A stretch of DNA of 64,000 bases from assembly GCF_000308635.1 (NCBI RefSeq), contig NZ_BAGD01000279.1, forward strand, positions 32,739 through 96,738, given 5' to 3'. The stretch comes from Nocardia otitidiscaviarum NBRC 14405 (GTDB lineage: Bacteria; Actinomycetota; Actinomycetes; Mycobacteriales; Mycobacteriaceae). The notes under the pieces are model-generated. The model worked only from the letters and a program-made list of their open reading frames with translations. It had not been told where the DNA came from and did no database searches. Positions 26,611 through 34,504 of this stretch are shown here, in pieces. Numbering within the stretch: position 1 is the stretch's first letter; the number at the start of each line of letters is the position of its first letter. The position numbers were made by a program, and so were the translations under genes.

Positions 26611-27414
26611 TCACCTTCGCGCTGCCTGGTGCGGCCGCAACTCGGTCGCGCCGGTCAGAACGGCTGTGCCGAGAGCGGTTGGCAACCCCATCGAGCAGCG
26701 AGTCAGCATCCCCCCATCCACGCGTACGCGATCGGCGCGGCCCAGCTCCTCCAGCACCGCGGGCACCGCTGCGTCCGTGGTGCGCGCTTCGTGGATCTCC
26801 ACCATCAGCTCGGCCGGCCACAGGGACAGCCGGACTGTGAGCTCGGCTGGCTCCGGGGCGAGCTGCGTGTAGATCGGTGTGTCGGTCCTCTGCGCCTCGA
26901 TGGCCTCATCGACGACAGCCAAGACCACCGACTCCACGGGCTCGACCATGGCGCGCAGTCCCACCCGTGTCAGCACCTCATGGACCCGTAACTGCACCAC
27001 CCCGTGCGCCGAGATCGTGGCTGTGCAGCGGAAGCTGACCACCTCCGAGCCAGTCGGCAATGGTGACAGCCCCCTGCCAGCGCGCCCGCGGGAGACCAGA
27101 GAATTCTCGGCCGGATCCAGGTACCAGACCTGCGCCTTCATCTCCCACAGCCGGTACAGAAGAGTCCGTCTCGGCAGCGGATGGCCATCGAGATGCGCCG
27201 TGGTCGGTACGTAGACGTGGCTGCCTCCCGCTGCTCTGAGTTCACGGAGCAGAGATCTCAGCTCTTCCGATTCGCTGGCGCGTTCACGGAAGAAATGCAC
27301 CGTGCCGACCCCGTCCCGCGTGGCAGCGTCCTGCATCAGCCGCTCGACATCCGCGCGACGATCGGCCACCAGGTCCAACCGCAGGTACCCGAGGGCCATT
27401 CGACCCGACTCCAT
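26611..27414 (-). CDS. Resolvase-fold-like N-terminus joined to an unknown C-domain
   Basis: 267 residues from the ATG at 27414 with AAAGGGG upstream. Residues 1-75 (ALGYLRLDLV ... LRAAGGSHVYVPTTAHL) resemble the N-terminal fold of serine resolvases, but the catalytic Ser position is Leu/Asp, as in the partial protein at 1-204. Residues ~75-110 are basic (PRRTLLYRLWEMKAQVWYL). The C-terminal half (VQLRVHEVLTRVGLRAMVEP, LTVRLSLWPAELMVEIHEA) is distantly reminiscent of HATPase anti-sigma proteins but lacks their N-box. Function not known. Confidence 0.5.
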   Translation of the reverse strand: MESGRMALGYLRLDLVADRRADVERLMQDAATRDGVGTVHFFRERASESEELRSLLRELRAAGGSHVYVPTTAHLDGHPLPRRTLLYRLWEMKAQVWYLDPAENSLVSRGRAGRGLSPLPTGSEVVSFRCTATISAHGVVQLRVHEVLTRVGLRAMVEPVESVVLAVVDEAIEAQRTDTPIYTQLAPEPAELTVRLSLWPAELMVEIHEARTTDAAVPAVLEELGRADRVRVDGGMLTRCSMGLPTALGTAVLTGATELRPHQAARR

Positions 27415-27464
27415 GCCGACCCCTTTCGATGTTCGAAACCTGGCAGGTCCCAGCCACGGCACGC

Positions 27465-27971
27465 CTACTGCGCGGGTCCGGGGCGATCTAGATGCGCCAC
27501 ATTGGTCGCGATGTCGACCACCGCGGAGTGAGGGGGCAGCGAGCCGCCACGAGGCTCCACAAGCCATCGGCGATCGGCGCCCTGGCCACCGTCTGGTGGT
27601 GGCAGGACGATCAAATCGGCGACCCATGCGTTCAACCGCAGCAGCGGAGCGAAGTCGTTGAGGACATCCGCTCCGGGCGGGCCGGTCAGGAACGTGGCCC
27701 GACGTGATCGCCGGTCGGCGATCACCGGCCCGAGCAGGTGACGATCGTTCAGACCGGTGATGATCAGTGAGGCGAGAGAACGCGGGACGACAAGGCCACT
27801 GACGGCCCCCGATCTCAATACGACGTGCCGGCCGCAGGGACTATGGGTCACGGGTAGCTGGAGCAGCGAGCGATACCGCATGCACGCGTGAGTGATCGCC
27901 GCAGGAACCGTGTTGTGAGCAGACGGCGTGACCCGATCGTCGGAACTGAATTCGTCACTGTCCGTTGGCAT
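27465..27971 (-). CDS. Conserved actinobacterial hypothetical protein
   Basis: 168 residues from the ATG at 27971. The blocks LVVPRSLASLIITGLNDRHLL, GPVIADRRSRRATFLTGPP, ADLIVLPPPDGGQGADRRW and PPHSAVVDIATNV make a Trp/Pro-containing alpha/beta domain often met in Nocardia and Streptomyces near XRE/DUF397 pairs. No catalytic motif is seen. The gene is divergent from the XRE regulator, and the spacer has a strong palindrome that could control both. Confidence 0.55.
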   Translation of the reverse strand: MPTDSDEFSSDDRVTPSAHNTVPAAITHACMRYRSLLQLPVTHSPCGRHVVLRSGAVSGLVVPRSLASLIITGLNDRHLLGPVIADRRSRRATFLTGPPGADVLNDFAPLLRLNAWVADLIVLPPPDGGQGADRRWLVEPRGGSLPPHSAVVDIATNVAHLDRPGPAQ

Positions 27972-28130
27972 TTCGCAATCCCGTCGGTAAACCGACCACT
28001 CCGTGGGAGCGGGCCGGACCTGTGATCCAAGTCAAACACGACATACCATCAAACTGCAACCCGTCAAAATTGAATTCTCAGAATATCTGATAGGCACCTT
28101 GACTGCCCGCAGTCTGCAAACAGTCAGTGA

Positions 28131-28155
28131 CCTACCAGTCAAAATGACTGGTAGG
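28131..28155. promoter_or_regulatory. Perfect 11-bp-arm palindrome before the XRE gene
   Basis: CCTACCAGTCA (28131-28141) and TGACTGGTAGG (28145-28155) flank AAA. Partial copies of its CAGTCA core occur just upstream (near 28121-28127). It ends 30 bp before the XRE start in a divergent spacer, so it is probably the autoregulatory operator. Confidence 0.6.
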
Positions 28156-28185
28156 CTTCGGCTGAACCCTCGGGGAGGTAAGCGA

Positions 28186-29067
28186 ATGGCCGGTACAACG
28201 GATGCGACAGTGGCGCGCCGACAGCTATCGCGCAGGCTGCGAGAGCTGCGTGAAGCTGTGCCGATGACCCAGGAGCAGGCCGCCGAACTCATGGAGTGGT
28301 CGGTGTCCAAACTGTCGCGGATCGAAAAGGGCCAGAACGGGGTCCGCGCCATGGATGTCGAGAACATGTGCAACATCTACAGGCGGCCTGACCAGGCCGA
28401 CCGTCTCGGTGCACTTGCCCGCGCCGCCAAGAATCGGTCCTGGTGGCACGCCTACAGCGACGTCATCCCCGAGGGGTTTGACGTCTACATCGGCCTCGAA
28501 CCCGCCGCGGATCGCTTTCGCTGGTACGAGAGTGGGCTAATCCCCGGCATCTTCCAAACGGCGGATTACGCCCGAACCCTCATCCGTACCGACCACCCCG
28601 AGGACACCGCAGACGAGATCGAGCGCCGCGTCCAGCTGCGGCTTACCCGGCAATCGCTGCTGACCCGCGAAGACTCCCCTCAGCGCTGGCATGTCGTACT
28701 CGACGAGGCGATCCTGCACAGGCCCATCGGAAGCCCCGCCATCATGCTGGCCCAGCTCGAACGACTGCTCGAGGTCTCAGAGCTACCCAATGTCACTATC
28801 CGAATCGTTCCGTTCCATATCGGCATGCACACCGGTGTCACCGCGGGTTCGCACGTGCTACTGGACTTCCCCAACAGCGCCGACGCCCAATTCGCTGAGG
28901 CCACCACCGTGTACGTCGAAGGCTGGACCGGCGCGCTGTGCATCGACCAGGCCGACGTCGTCGCGCGCTACGAGCGCGCATTCGACGGCATCGCCAGAGC
29001 CGCCCTGAGTTCCGAAGACTCCCGGGCGATGATTTCGAAAGCAGTGAAGGAGATGAACGCGAAATGA
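28186..29067 (+). CDS. XRE-family regulator with DUF5753 domain
   Basis: 293 residues from the ATG at 28186 with GGGGAGGTAAG upstream; an upstream extension of the frame lies over the operator and is not used. The N-terminal Cro/C1-type HTH is clear (MTQEQAAELMEWSVSKLSRIE). From ~100 on, DUF5753 follows: YESGLIPGIFQTADYARTLI, VVLDEAILHRP, ITIRIVPF-type strand, and the C-terminal YERAFDGIARAALSSEDS. Such proteins pair with small DUF397 proteins in streptomycetes and nocardiae and control development or stress genes. The DUF397 gene follows with an ATGA overlap. Confidence 0.92.
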   Translation: MAGTTDATVARRQLSRRLRELREAVPMTQEQAAELMEWSVSKLSRIEKGQNGVRAMDVENMCNIYRRPDQADRLGALARAAKNRSWWHAYSDVIPEGFDVYIGLEPAADRFRWYESGLIPGIFQTADYARTLIRTDHPEDTADEIERRVQLRLTRQSLLTREDSPQRWHVVLDEAILHRPIGSPAIMLAQLERLLEVSELPNVTIRIVPFHIGMHTGVTAGSHVLLDFPNSADAQFAEATTVYVEGWTGALCIDQADVVARYERAFDGIARAALSSEDSRAMISKAVKEMNAK

Positions 29068-29264
29068 CCACCGATGCCGACTGGCGCAAGTCCAGCTACT
29101 CCAATGGGTCTGGAAACTGCGTCGAGGTCGGTTTCTATGCCGACGGCACCATCGGTGTCCGCGATACCAAGCAACACGGACACGGGCCTGTACTTCGCTT
29201 CCACCCCGAAGCGTGGGCCAGCTTCGTAGTCAGCACCGCCGCCGGAGAATACGACCGCCCCTGA
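29064..29264 (+). CDS. DUF397 protein, partner of the XRE regulator
   Basis: 66 residues; start overlaps the XRE stop. The signature WRKSSYSNGSGNCVEVG, then GVRDTKQHGHGPVLRFHPEAWASF, is the complete DUF397 domain. Known relatives act as modulators or antagonists of the neighbouring XRE/DUF5753 protein, some described as antitoxin-like. Confidence 0.93.
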   Translation: MTTDADWRKSSYSNGSGNCVEVGFYADGTIGVRDTKQHGHGPVLRFHPEAWASFVVSTAAGEYDRP

Positions 29265-29315
29265 CGTCAACAAAGCCGTTGACCAACCCCTGTGTCAACG
29301 ATTAGGTTGACAGCC

Positions 29316-30260
29316 ATGGAGCTCGAAGCGGACGAGCAAGCCCAGTTGCCGGACGACCTGCGGGACTACATCCCCGAATCCCGGCGAGATGATGCCTCCC
29401 TGTGGGATTGCATCGAGGCCGTACGAACTCACCTTGAGTCGCGCGAGGACCGGCAGTCGGCTGCCGCCGCTGTGAAGGCGTTGCAGCTGATTGCCGCTCA
29501 CCGCGAAGCCGTCGACCGTGCCGAATCCGACCTCATCCAACAGGTGATCGCCCGCGGGTGGACATGGGAGGAACTGGGCACCGCGCTGGGTAAGCGCAGC
29601 CGGCAGTCGATGCAGCAGCACGCGAAGCGCGTCGGAGCCCGTGTTCGTCAGTCCGGGAGCCGCGCGCGCCCCTCGGAACGGAATCCGACGGAGCCCCGAA
29701 GTATCCATATGGATAGTGCACCGCCGCAGCCACTGCTCATCCCCACTGTGGGCGAACAAGCCGCCGATGCGAGCGGTGTGGAACAGGCTGTGCCTCGCGT
29801 GAATTCACGCGACGACGCCGCGACACGTTGGCAGCACGAGGGACCGACGGTACCGAATGCAACCGGGTACCTGTGGCGAATGGACCGGCGCGCCGAAGTA
29901 CTGCGCCGCGCGGCCCGCTTCTGCCCCAGCTGCGGCCACACTCCCGCGACGATGTCCGACCTTGGGCGACTCCGAGAGGATCTCAAGGTCAGTTGGCTGC
30001 ATCCGGATCCCCGACTCCCCGGCGAGGTCTCCGAAGTCCTGCACTGCGAGCACTGCCAACCGTCTCCCGGTGAGACCGCCGCTGTGTCCTGTCTACGATG
30101 CGACGACAGCGGGCCCCTGCTGGCCTACACTCTCGCCGCGGAACTGCGAGCTACCGGTGCCGTCCCGGCCGCAGTTATCGCATGGCTCGCGGACCACGGA
30201 TGGCGCTCCCTCCCCGGCGGTGCTCTGATCTGCCCCGATCATCCAGCCGGAGCAGCCTGA
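29316..30260 (+). CDS. HTH protein with C-terminal zinc-ribbon-like Cys pairs
   Basis: 314 residues from the ATG at 29316. Residues ~25-110 are helical with a HTH-like end (ARGWTWEELGTALGKRSRQSM) like the WhiB-independent sigma-like HTH of actinobacterial helper proteins. A middle Arg/Pro/Ser-rich linker contains, in frame, the palindrome described at 29702. The C-terminus carries CPSC, CEHC and CLRCDD pairs plus a final CPDH, consistent with zinc binding. Role unknown; DNA binding is likely. Confidence 0.55.
   Translation: MELEADEQAQLPDDLRDYIPESRRDDASLWDCIEAVRTHLESREDRQSAAAAVKALQLIAAHREAVDRAESDLIQQVIARGWTWEELGTALGKRSRQSMQQHAKRVGARVRQSGSRARPSERNPTEPRSIHMDSAPPQPLLIPTVGEQAADASGVEQAVPRVNSRDDAATRWQHEGPTVPNATGYLWRMDRRAEVLRRAARFCPSCGHTPATMSDLGRLREDLKVSWLHPDPRLPGEVSEVLHCEHCQPSPGETAAVSCLRCDDSGPLLAYTLAAELRATGAVPAAVIAWLADHGWRSLPGGALICPDHPAGAA
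29702..29715. promoter_or_regulatory. TATCCATATGGATA palindrome, copy 1
   Basis: Perfect 14-bp palindrome inside the HTH/zinc-ribbon gene. Its ATGGATA half reads MDS in frame, so it could also be an internal start. Confidence 0.5.
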
Positions 30261-30381
30261 GCCCATAAGGAGCTCCCCCGCTCGGTTCGCTGGGCCTTGC
30301 GTCGAGATACATCAATATATTTCGACATGCGCATCTACAAATATTTTTCGGACGAGTTGGAGTCGGACCGTCTGCCTAAGG

Positions 30382-30395
30382 TATCCATGTGGATA
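30382..30395. promoter_or_regulatory. TATCCATGTGGATA palindrome, copy 2, at a start codon
   Basis: One base differs from copies 1 and 3. Its centre contains the GTG start (30389) of the following gene, which leaves no room for a normal ribosome site; a leaderless or repressor-controlled start is possible. Confidence 0.55.
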
Positions 30396-31069
30396 GCGTG
30401 GAGCTCGCGGCCGCCGCGGGCGCAGCGGAAACGGCCCCATCGGCGAAAGCGGCCAGTAAGAGGCATTACTCAACGGGCAGGCTCACGGGCGTGCATCTCG
30501 AGCTGGTCAGCGCTTGGCGGCAAGCGCTGACCGAGCCCACGACCTGGCGAACACCCGATGGTCGACCACCAGCCTCAAGTTCGGACTGCATCGCGGCCGC
30601 CGTCGTCGCTTTCCTCGAGACCGATCCGGATCCGCTGGACGTAGCGCGATACGCCACTCGAATCCGGCTCGCGCACAAGGAAGAACGGCTGAGCGAGCGC
30701 TTCCCCCAATCGCGCCCCGCATCGTTCTACCTGCCCGAGAACTTCGCCGACCAGCTCGACGCCCTGCTACTCCGGGCCCGCACGATCCACCAGGAGCTCG
30801 CCGACGCAGCCCGCGCCGAGGCCCGCGAGCTCTACCCCGGCGGCCGCCAGGCCGTGTCCCGGTACGTGCACGTCGTCGACCAGCTCGCCCAGCGTGGCCT
30901 GCCGGCCAAGGTGTATGTCGTGCCAGCGGGAACGGTGGCCCGGATGGCGATCGAGCGCTGGCGCCGCCGCGCTCCGAGGTCCGTGGTCGCGGCCGCGGTC
31001 GAGCACGCTCACGAACATCACACCCAGCTGCACCGGGCCCGCAGAGACATGGGCACGACGACACACTGA
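30389..31069 (+). CDS. Hypothetical protein (parent of the decayed copy at 20988)
   Basis: 226 residues from GTG 30389, which sits inside a palindrome. Helical, with the conserved block RPASFYLPENFADQLDALLLR, then AEARELYPGGRQAVSRYVHV and LPAKVYVVPAGTVARMAIERW. No known motif. Nearly identical DNA coding FYLPENFADQLD occurs in a broken frame near 21000, so the gene has been duplicated in this element. A DNA-associated role is a guess. Confidence 0.5.
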   Translation: MDSVELAAAAGAAETAPSAKAASKRHYSTGRLTGVHLELVSAWRQALTEPTTWRTPDGRPPASSSDCIAAAVVAFLETDPDPLDVARYATRIRLAHKEERLSERFPQSRPASFYLPENFADQLDALLLRARTIHQELADAARAEARELYPGGRQAVSRYVHVVDQLAQRGLPAKVYVVPAGTVARMAIERWRRRAPRSVVAAAVEHAHEHHTQLHRARRDMGTTTH

Positions 31070-31111
31070 GCCCACTCCCCTATCGAAGCAGGTCACAGGT
31101 GCCGATGAAAG

Positions 31112-31125
31112 TATCCATATGGATA
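31112..31125. promoter_or_regulatory. TATCCATATGGATA palindrome, copy 3
   Basis: Perfect 14-bp palindrome, extended by one base pair each side (GTATCC...GGATAC), in the spacer between two convergent genes. Confidence 0.5.
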
Positions 31126-31179
31126 CTATTCGCGGCTCCACGCGGTGGTGCTCCGGTCGGCGCCGGCGGAGCTGCGCGG

Positions 31180-31524
31180 CTAGTCGGTGACGGGGTCCCC
31201 GAGGCTGGGCAGAGCCTCGCGTGTCCACGTATACGGCGCGAGCACGAGCGTCACGTCCTGGCCGTAAGGCTCGATGAGGATGTGCTCGCCGCCGCGGGCC
31301 CGCTCTCGATACTCGCGGAAGCGGCTGCGCAGCGCGTTGAGCCCTACCGTGGCGCGAGCCTCTTCGGGCACGTCGACCGCTGTGCACCCGAACCGCCAGG
31401 TCTTGACCGACATCAGCACCGCTTCGGCGCGACCTCTCTTCGTGATCGCGAACGCCTCGCCGTCGTCGGTCGCCTCGGCAATGACTTCGCCCCACTTCTC
31501 ATTGCGCAGGGTCTGCGTATCCAC
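31180..31524 (-). CDS. Tandem Phd/YefM-type antitoxin-like protein
   Basis: About 114 residues from GTG 31524 (GTG 31533 is an alternative). Two Phd/YefM-like units stand in series: DTQTLRNEKWGEVIAEATDD with AFAITKRGRAEAVLMS, then GLNALRSRFREYRERARGGE with ILIEPYGQDVTLVLAPY. Each shows the strand-helix start and the 'I-hh-G-hhAVLh' DNA-binding fold of the family. No toxin (RelE, Fic or Doc) gene adjoins it. Just upstream lies a degenerate copy of the 9-bp repeated operator of the operon to its right, so this protein may be the regulator that binds those repeats. Confidence 0.6.
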   Translation of the reverse strand: MDTQTLRNEKWGEVIAEATDDGEAFAITKRGRAEAVLMSVKTWRFGCTAVDVPEEARATVGLNALRSRFREYRERARGGEHILIEPYGQDVTLVLAPYTWTREALPSLGDPVTD

Positions 31525-31540
31525 GGCTCGCACGCCTTGA

Positions 31541-31569
31541 ACAGTACGCACTGTGCGGATTGTGCGCAA
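31541..31569 (-). promoter_or_regulatory. 9-bp iterated operator, copy A (degenerate)
   Basis: On the minus strand: GCACAATCC, GCACAGTGC, GTACTGTTC, three 9-base units in line ahead of the tandem antitoxin-like gene. The last unit equals the first unit of copy E. Confidence 0.5.
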
Positions 31570-31651
31570 AGCAGTGCAACGGCCCTCGGAAATGCTTGTG
31601 ACCTGCGGATACTTGCTCAAATGTGACATAGATCACTCCCGTTTGAGGTGA

Positions 31652-31685
31652 GTACAGTTCGTACAGTTGGTACAGTGGATTGTGT
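31652..31685 (+). promoter_or_regulatory. 9-bp iterated operator, copy B
   Basis: GTACAGTTC, GTACAGTTG, GTACAGTGG then ATTGTGTCAGG. Preceded at 31622-31638 by TGTGACATAGATCACTC, a box seen before copy D too. It stands ~70 bp before the first gene of the operon array. Confidence 0.7.
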
Positions 31686-31755
31686 CAGGGGGAGAGCGAA
31701 AACGGAAGCCCGAGCCCCCGACGCGTCCCGCGAATCCGCATCGAAAGGATCACCT

Positions 31756-32181
31756 GTGCTTACACCGAGTAAGGCCGCCGCGAGCGTGCGCACCGCGCTG
31801 TGCGCGGAATCGCCCACCGCCACGTTCACCGATCTGGATACGCTGCGGTGGCTCGACCGCATGGCAACCGCGCAGCAGCCCGCCCCCGGCGGATATCTCG
31901 AGCCCGCCGCTGATCTGGCCGTGAAAGCTCTCATGGTGGCCGCCACCTTGTGGCCGTATCGGGGCGGCCGGGCGGCCGCCGGTATCCGGGCCGAGCTGAA
32001 CGAACAGATCCGCATCTACAGCCGGTCGGCCGCCGAGTGGAGGCAGCGAGGCACGTCGGCTCTCACCGCATCGGTGAGCCCGCAGCGTGCCCGCGACTAC
32101 GCGCAGACCTTCGACGACGCCGCCGACGCGCTCGCCGAGATCGTGCGCGCACTCGAAACCGAGTTCGCCGCCGATCTCTGA
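31756..32181 (+). CDS. Hypothetical protein, first gene of the array
   Basis: 141 residues from GTG 31756 with AAAGGAT upstream. All-helical: TDLDTLRWLDRMATAQQ, GGRAAAGIRAELNEQIRIYS, and RARDYAQTFDDAADALAEIV. No known motif. Controlled, by position, by operator copy B; followed by hairpin H1. Confidence 0.5.
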   Translation: MLTPSKAAASVRTALCAESPTATFTDLDTLRWLDRMATAQQPAPGGYLEPAADLAVKALMVAATLWPYRGGRAAAGIRAELNEQIRIYSRSAAEWRQRGTSALTASVSPQRARDYAQTFDDAADALAEIVRALETEFAADL

Positions 32182-32199
32182 CCGACCCCGCAGCCGAGA

Positions 32200-32228
32200 G
32201 GACCGGACGGCCGCTAACCGCCCGGTCC
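32200..32228 (+). ncRNA. CCGCTAA-loop hairpin H1
   Basis: GGACCGG, A, CGG, loop CCGCTAA, CCG, C, CCGGTCC. It sits 19 bases after a stop and 29 bases before the next start. One of six copies in this array; the shared design suggests a structured RNA element in the spacers. Confidence 0.65.
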
Positions 32229-32256
32229 GCTCGCCTCACCGAGGAGCGAACCCCGC

Positions 32257-32652
32257 ATGATTCCCAATCCGCTCGACCCCTTCGCCACCGAACCGCCCTA
32301 CCCGTGCACCCGTGCATGCGCTCTCGCCGAGGGACACCTGGTGGACGTCACCGACCAGTCCCGAATATTCGAGTTCGGTCGCCCGGTCGCGCTCACCCGC
32401 GCCGCCCACCGCGCCGCTGTGGCCTGTCCGGACCAGCCACGCCGCGAACACCTGCGCCTGCTCGAGACCTTGCGCAGGGCCCGCACCGCGCTCGCGGCCG
32501 CTGTGCTGCACCACGACGGCGACCGCGTGCCGTTCCAGGTGTTCCGCCGCGACGCGGGCGGCGGACTGGCCGCTATCGCGCTGTACGTCGAGCGCGGCTA
32601 CGGCGACGACGACGAACCGGTGTGCACCATTCTCGCCGACAGCGACGCATGA
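32257..32652 (+). CDS. Hypothetical protein
   Basis: 131 residues from the ATG at 32257 with GAGGAGCG upstream. Contains TRAAHRAAVACPDQPRREHL, a helical LLETLRRARTALAAAVLHH and strands PFQVFRRD ... IALYVERGYG. Unrecognised. Flanked by hairpins H1 and H2 inside the array. Confidence 0.5.
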   Translation: MIPNPLDPFATEPPYPCTRACALAEGHLVDVTDQSRIFEFGRPVALTRAAHRAAVACPDQPRREHLRLLETLRRARTALAAAVLHHDGDRVPFQVFRRDAGGGLAAIALYVERGYGDDDEPVCTILADSDA

Positions 32653-32731
32653 GCGGTACCGCCCCGCAGGCCCGCGCCCCGCCCCGTCGACCGACCCCGC
32701 CCAGGCCACCAGGACGACCCGAAACGGAAAC

Positions 32732-32762
32732 GGGACCAGACAGCCGCTAACTGCCTGGTCCC
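32732..32762 (+). ncRNA. CCGCTAA-loop hairpin H2
   Basis: GGGACCAG, A, CAG, loop CCGCTAA, CTG, C, CTGGTCCC. Relative to H1 both stems change by paired substitutions (CCGG to CCAG/CTGG, CGG/CCG to CAG/CTG) while the loop stays the same. Confidence 0.7.
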
Positions 32763-32795
32763 GATCCCCAAGAACCATAGAGAGGGACAGACGAA

Positions 32796-34304
32796 ATGAC
32801 AACCATCGAGCGCGCTACGGACACCGTCGACCAGGCCCCAGCCACGGCCCAGGCCCAGGCCCCGACGACCCCGACGCCGATCGCGGAAGCCGATCGGCAC
32901 CCCGTGGGATCGCTGGCCAAGGTTGACCCGAATTCCGTTGCGTTGGAGAAGAACCGGCGTCAACGAGTCGACAACAAACTCATCGGAGCCGTTCGCGCGT
33001 CGGGTGGCAATCTGTTCGCCGCCCACGGCTACTACGACAGCGAAGGTGTGCTGACCATCCGCCACGGTCAACACCGCACCCTCGCCTGTCGAGCCGCCGG
33101 TGTCGAGCTGAAAGTGGAGATCATCGCGGCGGACCTGTCCGGATCGGTCGCCGCCGAGGCCGATCGGATCAGCGAGCAGTTCAGCACCAATCACGACCAG
33201 TACGCCGCCGATGACACCGACGTCATGGACGCTGTGACCGAAATGATGGATCTCGGATTCTCGGCGAACCAGGCAGGGGCGAAACTGCGGATCGGCCGCA
33301 AGCGGGCCGCCGCCGCCCGCGACGTCGCCAAGTCCGCCACGGCCCGCGCCGCCGTCGACGCCTCACAGCTCAGCCTCACCGAAGCGCTGGTGCTCGCCGA
33401 GTTCGAGGGTGACGAGGAAGCCGAAGCGGAGTTGCTGCAAGCCGCCGCCGAAGGGCAGTTCGCCCACGTCGCCCAGCAGTTGCGCGAGGACCGCGACGCC
33501 CGCGCCGAACGCGCGCGCTTGTGCGCCGAACTCACCGACGCGGGTTACACCATCTTGACCGAGTGCCCACGCTATGACAGCTACGAACAGGTGTCACTGC
33601 ACTTCCTGCGCCGTCCGGACGGGCGGATAGCCAACGGCGAGGACGTGAAGACCCCCGAGCACTGGGGGGTGTGGCTGGCGGTAGGTGAGGTGAAGACCGA
33701 AAACGCCAGTGGCGAAGTCGAAGTGCGTACCGGGTGGAAACCCGAGTACTTCTGTCTCGCCCCTGCCGCCGAGGGTCTGTCCGTGGTCGGCGGAGACGCG
33801 GCCGCGAGGGAAGAGAAGAAGCGCGTACAGCGTGAGCGTTCCACTCGCTGCAACGCGGCCGCCCGCGCCGCCACCGTGGTGCGCCGCGAGTTCGTGGCAA
33901 CCCTGGTCAAGGGCAGCAAACTCCCCCCGAAGGCCGACAAGCTGACCGCCGCCGCACTTACCCGTGACCCCGCCCTGCTGACCGAGTACAGGGGCCGCGC
34001 GATCGCTGCGGAACTGCTCGGTTTCACGACCGACAAGCTCGCCGAAGCCGTCGAGAAGGCCAGCGAGGCCCGCGCCCGCGTGATCGCCTTCGCCTTGTTG
34101 TTGGGCGGATTCGAAGCGCGGATGCAGCCCACCGACGCCACCCCGAACTATTGGCGAGTCGGCGACCCCGACAAGACCCACGGATACGCCAGGCTCGAAA
34201 TAGCAGCCCTCTACCTGCGCTTTTTGCGCGAGCGTGACTACGGGCTCGCCGACATCGAACGCGTGACGATCGGCGAGGCATCCACCGCCGACATCCGCGC
34301 CTAG
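32796..34304 (+). CDS. ParB/Spo0J-like nuclease-fold protein
   Basis: 502 residues; GAGAGGGAC precedes the ATG. After a Pro/Thr-rich start, residues ~40-130 form a ParB N-terminal domain: ALEKNRRQRVDNKLIGAVRA, then LTIRHGQHRTLACRAAGVEL, which is the GxRR box in the variant GQHR. A helical HTH-bearing part follows (DVMDAVTEMMDLGFSANQAG, AKLRIGRKRAAAARDVAKSA), then a long C-terminal domain of unknown type. Likely binds DNA, either as plasmid partition/regulatory factor or as a CTP-dependent clamp. It is distant from parA, so it may be a KorB-like regulator. Confidence 0.8.
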   Translation: MTTIERATDTVDQAPATAQAQAPTTPTPIAEADRHPVGSLAKVDPNSVALEKNRRQRVDNKLIGAVRASGGNLFAAHGYYDSEGVLTIRHGQHRTLACRAAGVELKVEIIAADLSGSVAAEADRISEQFSTNHDQYAADDTDVMDAVTEMMDLGFSANQAGAKLRIGRKRAAAARDVAKSATARAAVDASQLSLTEALVLAEFEGDEEAEAELLQAAAEGQFAHVAQQLREDRDARAERARLCAELTDAGYTILTECPRYDSYEQVSLHFLRRPDGRIANGEDVKTPEHWGVWLAVGEVKTENASGEVEVRTGWKPEYFCLAPAAEGLSVVGGDAAAREEKKRVQRERSTRCNAAARAATVVRREFVATLVKGSKLPPKADKLTAAALTRDPALLTEYRGRAIAAELLGFTTDKLAEAVEKASEARARVIAFALLLGGFEARMQPTDATPNYWRVGDPDKTHGYARLEIAALYLRFLRERDYGLADIERVTIGEASTADIRA

Positions 34305-34337
34305 CCCCGCCAGCACGACAGTTCGCCCCACATTCCG

Positions 34338-34370
34338 CGCGGGCCGGAACACCACCAGTTCCGGCCCGCG
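34338..34370 (+). terminator. Terminator after the ParB-like gene
   Basis: A perfect 12-bp stem (34338-34349 with 34359-34370), 33 bases after the stop, with a 9-base loop. It ends the first transcription unit of the array; operator copy C follows. Confidence 0.8.
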
Positions 34371-34408
34371 TCGTCATGTGTGTCGCAGATCACATCTCGA
34401 AGTTGTTC

Positions 34409-34434
34409 GCACAGTTCGTACAGTTGGTACAGTT
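34409..34434 (+). promoter_or_regulatory. 9-bp iterated operator, copy C
   Basis: GCACAGTTC, GTACAGTTG, GTACAGTT, followed by AGATGTGTTGG. Preceded by GTCGCAGATCACATCTC, comparable to the AGATCAC box of copies B and D. About 70 bp upstream of the DUF932 start. Confidence 0.75.
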
Positions 34435-34504
34435 AGATGTGTTGGGAGAGAGGAAGACCACACCCCCGACAGCACATCCGCAATCGCCGTAAGGAGTACG
34501 AGAA

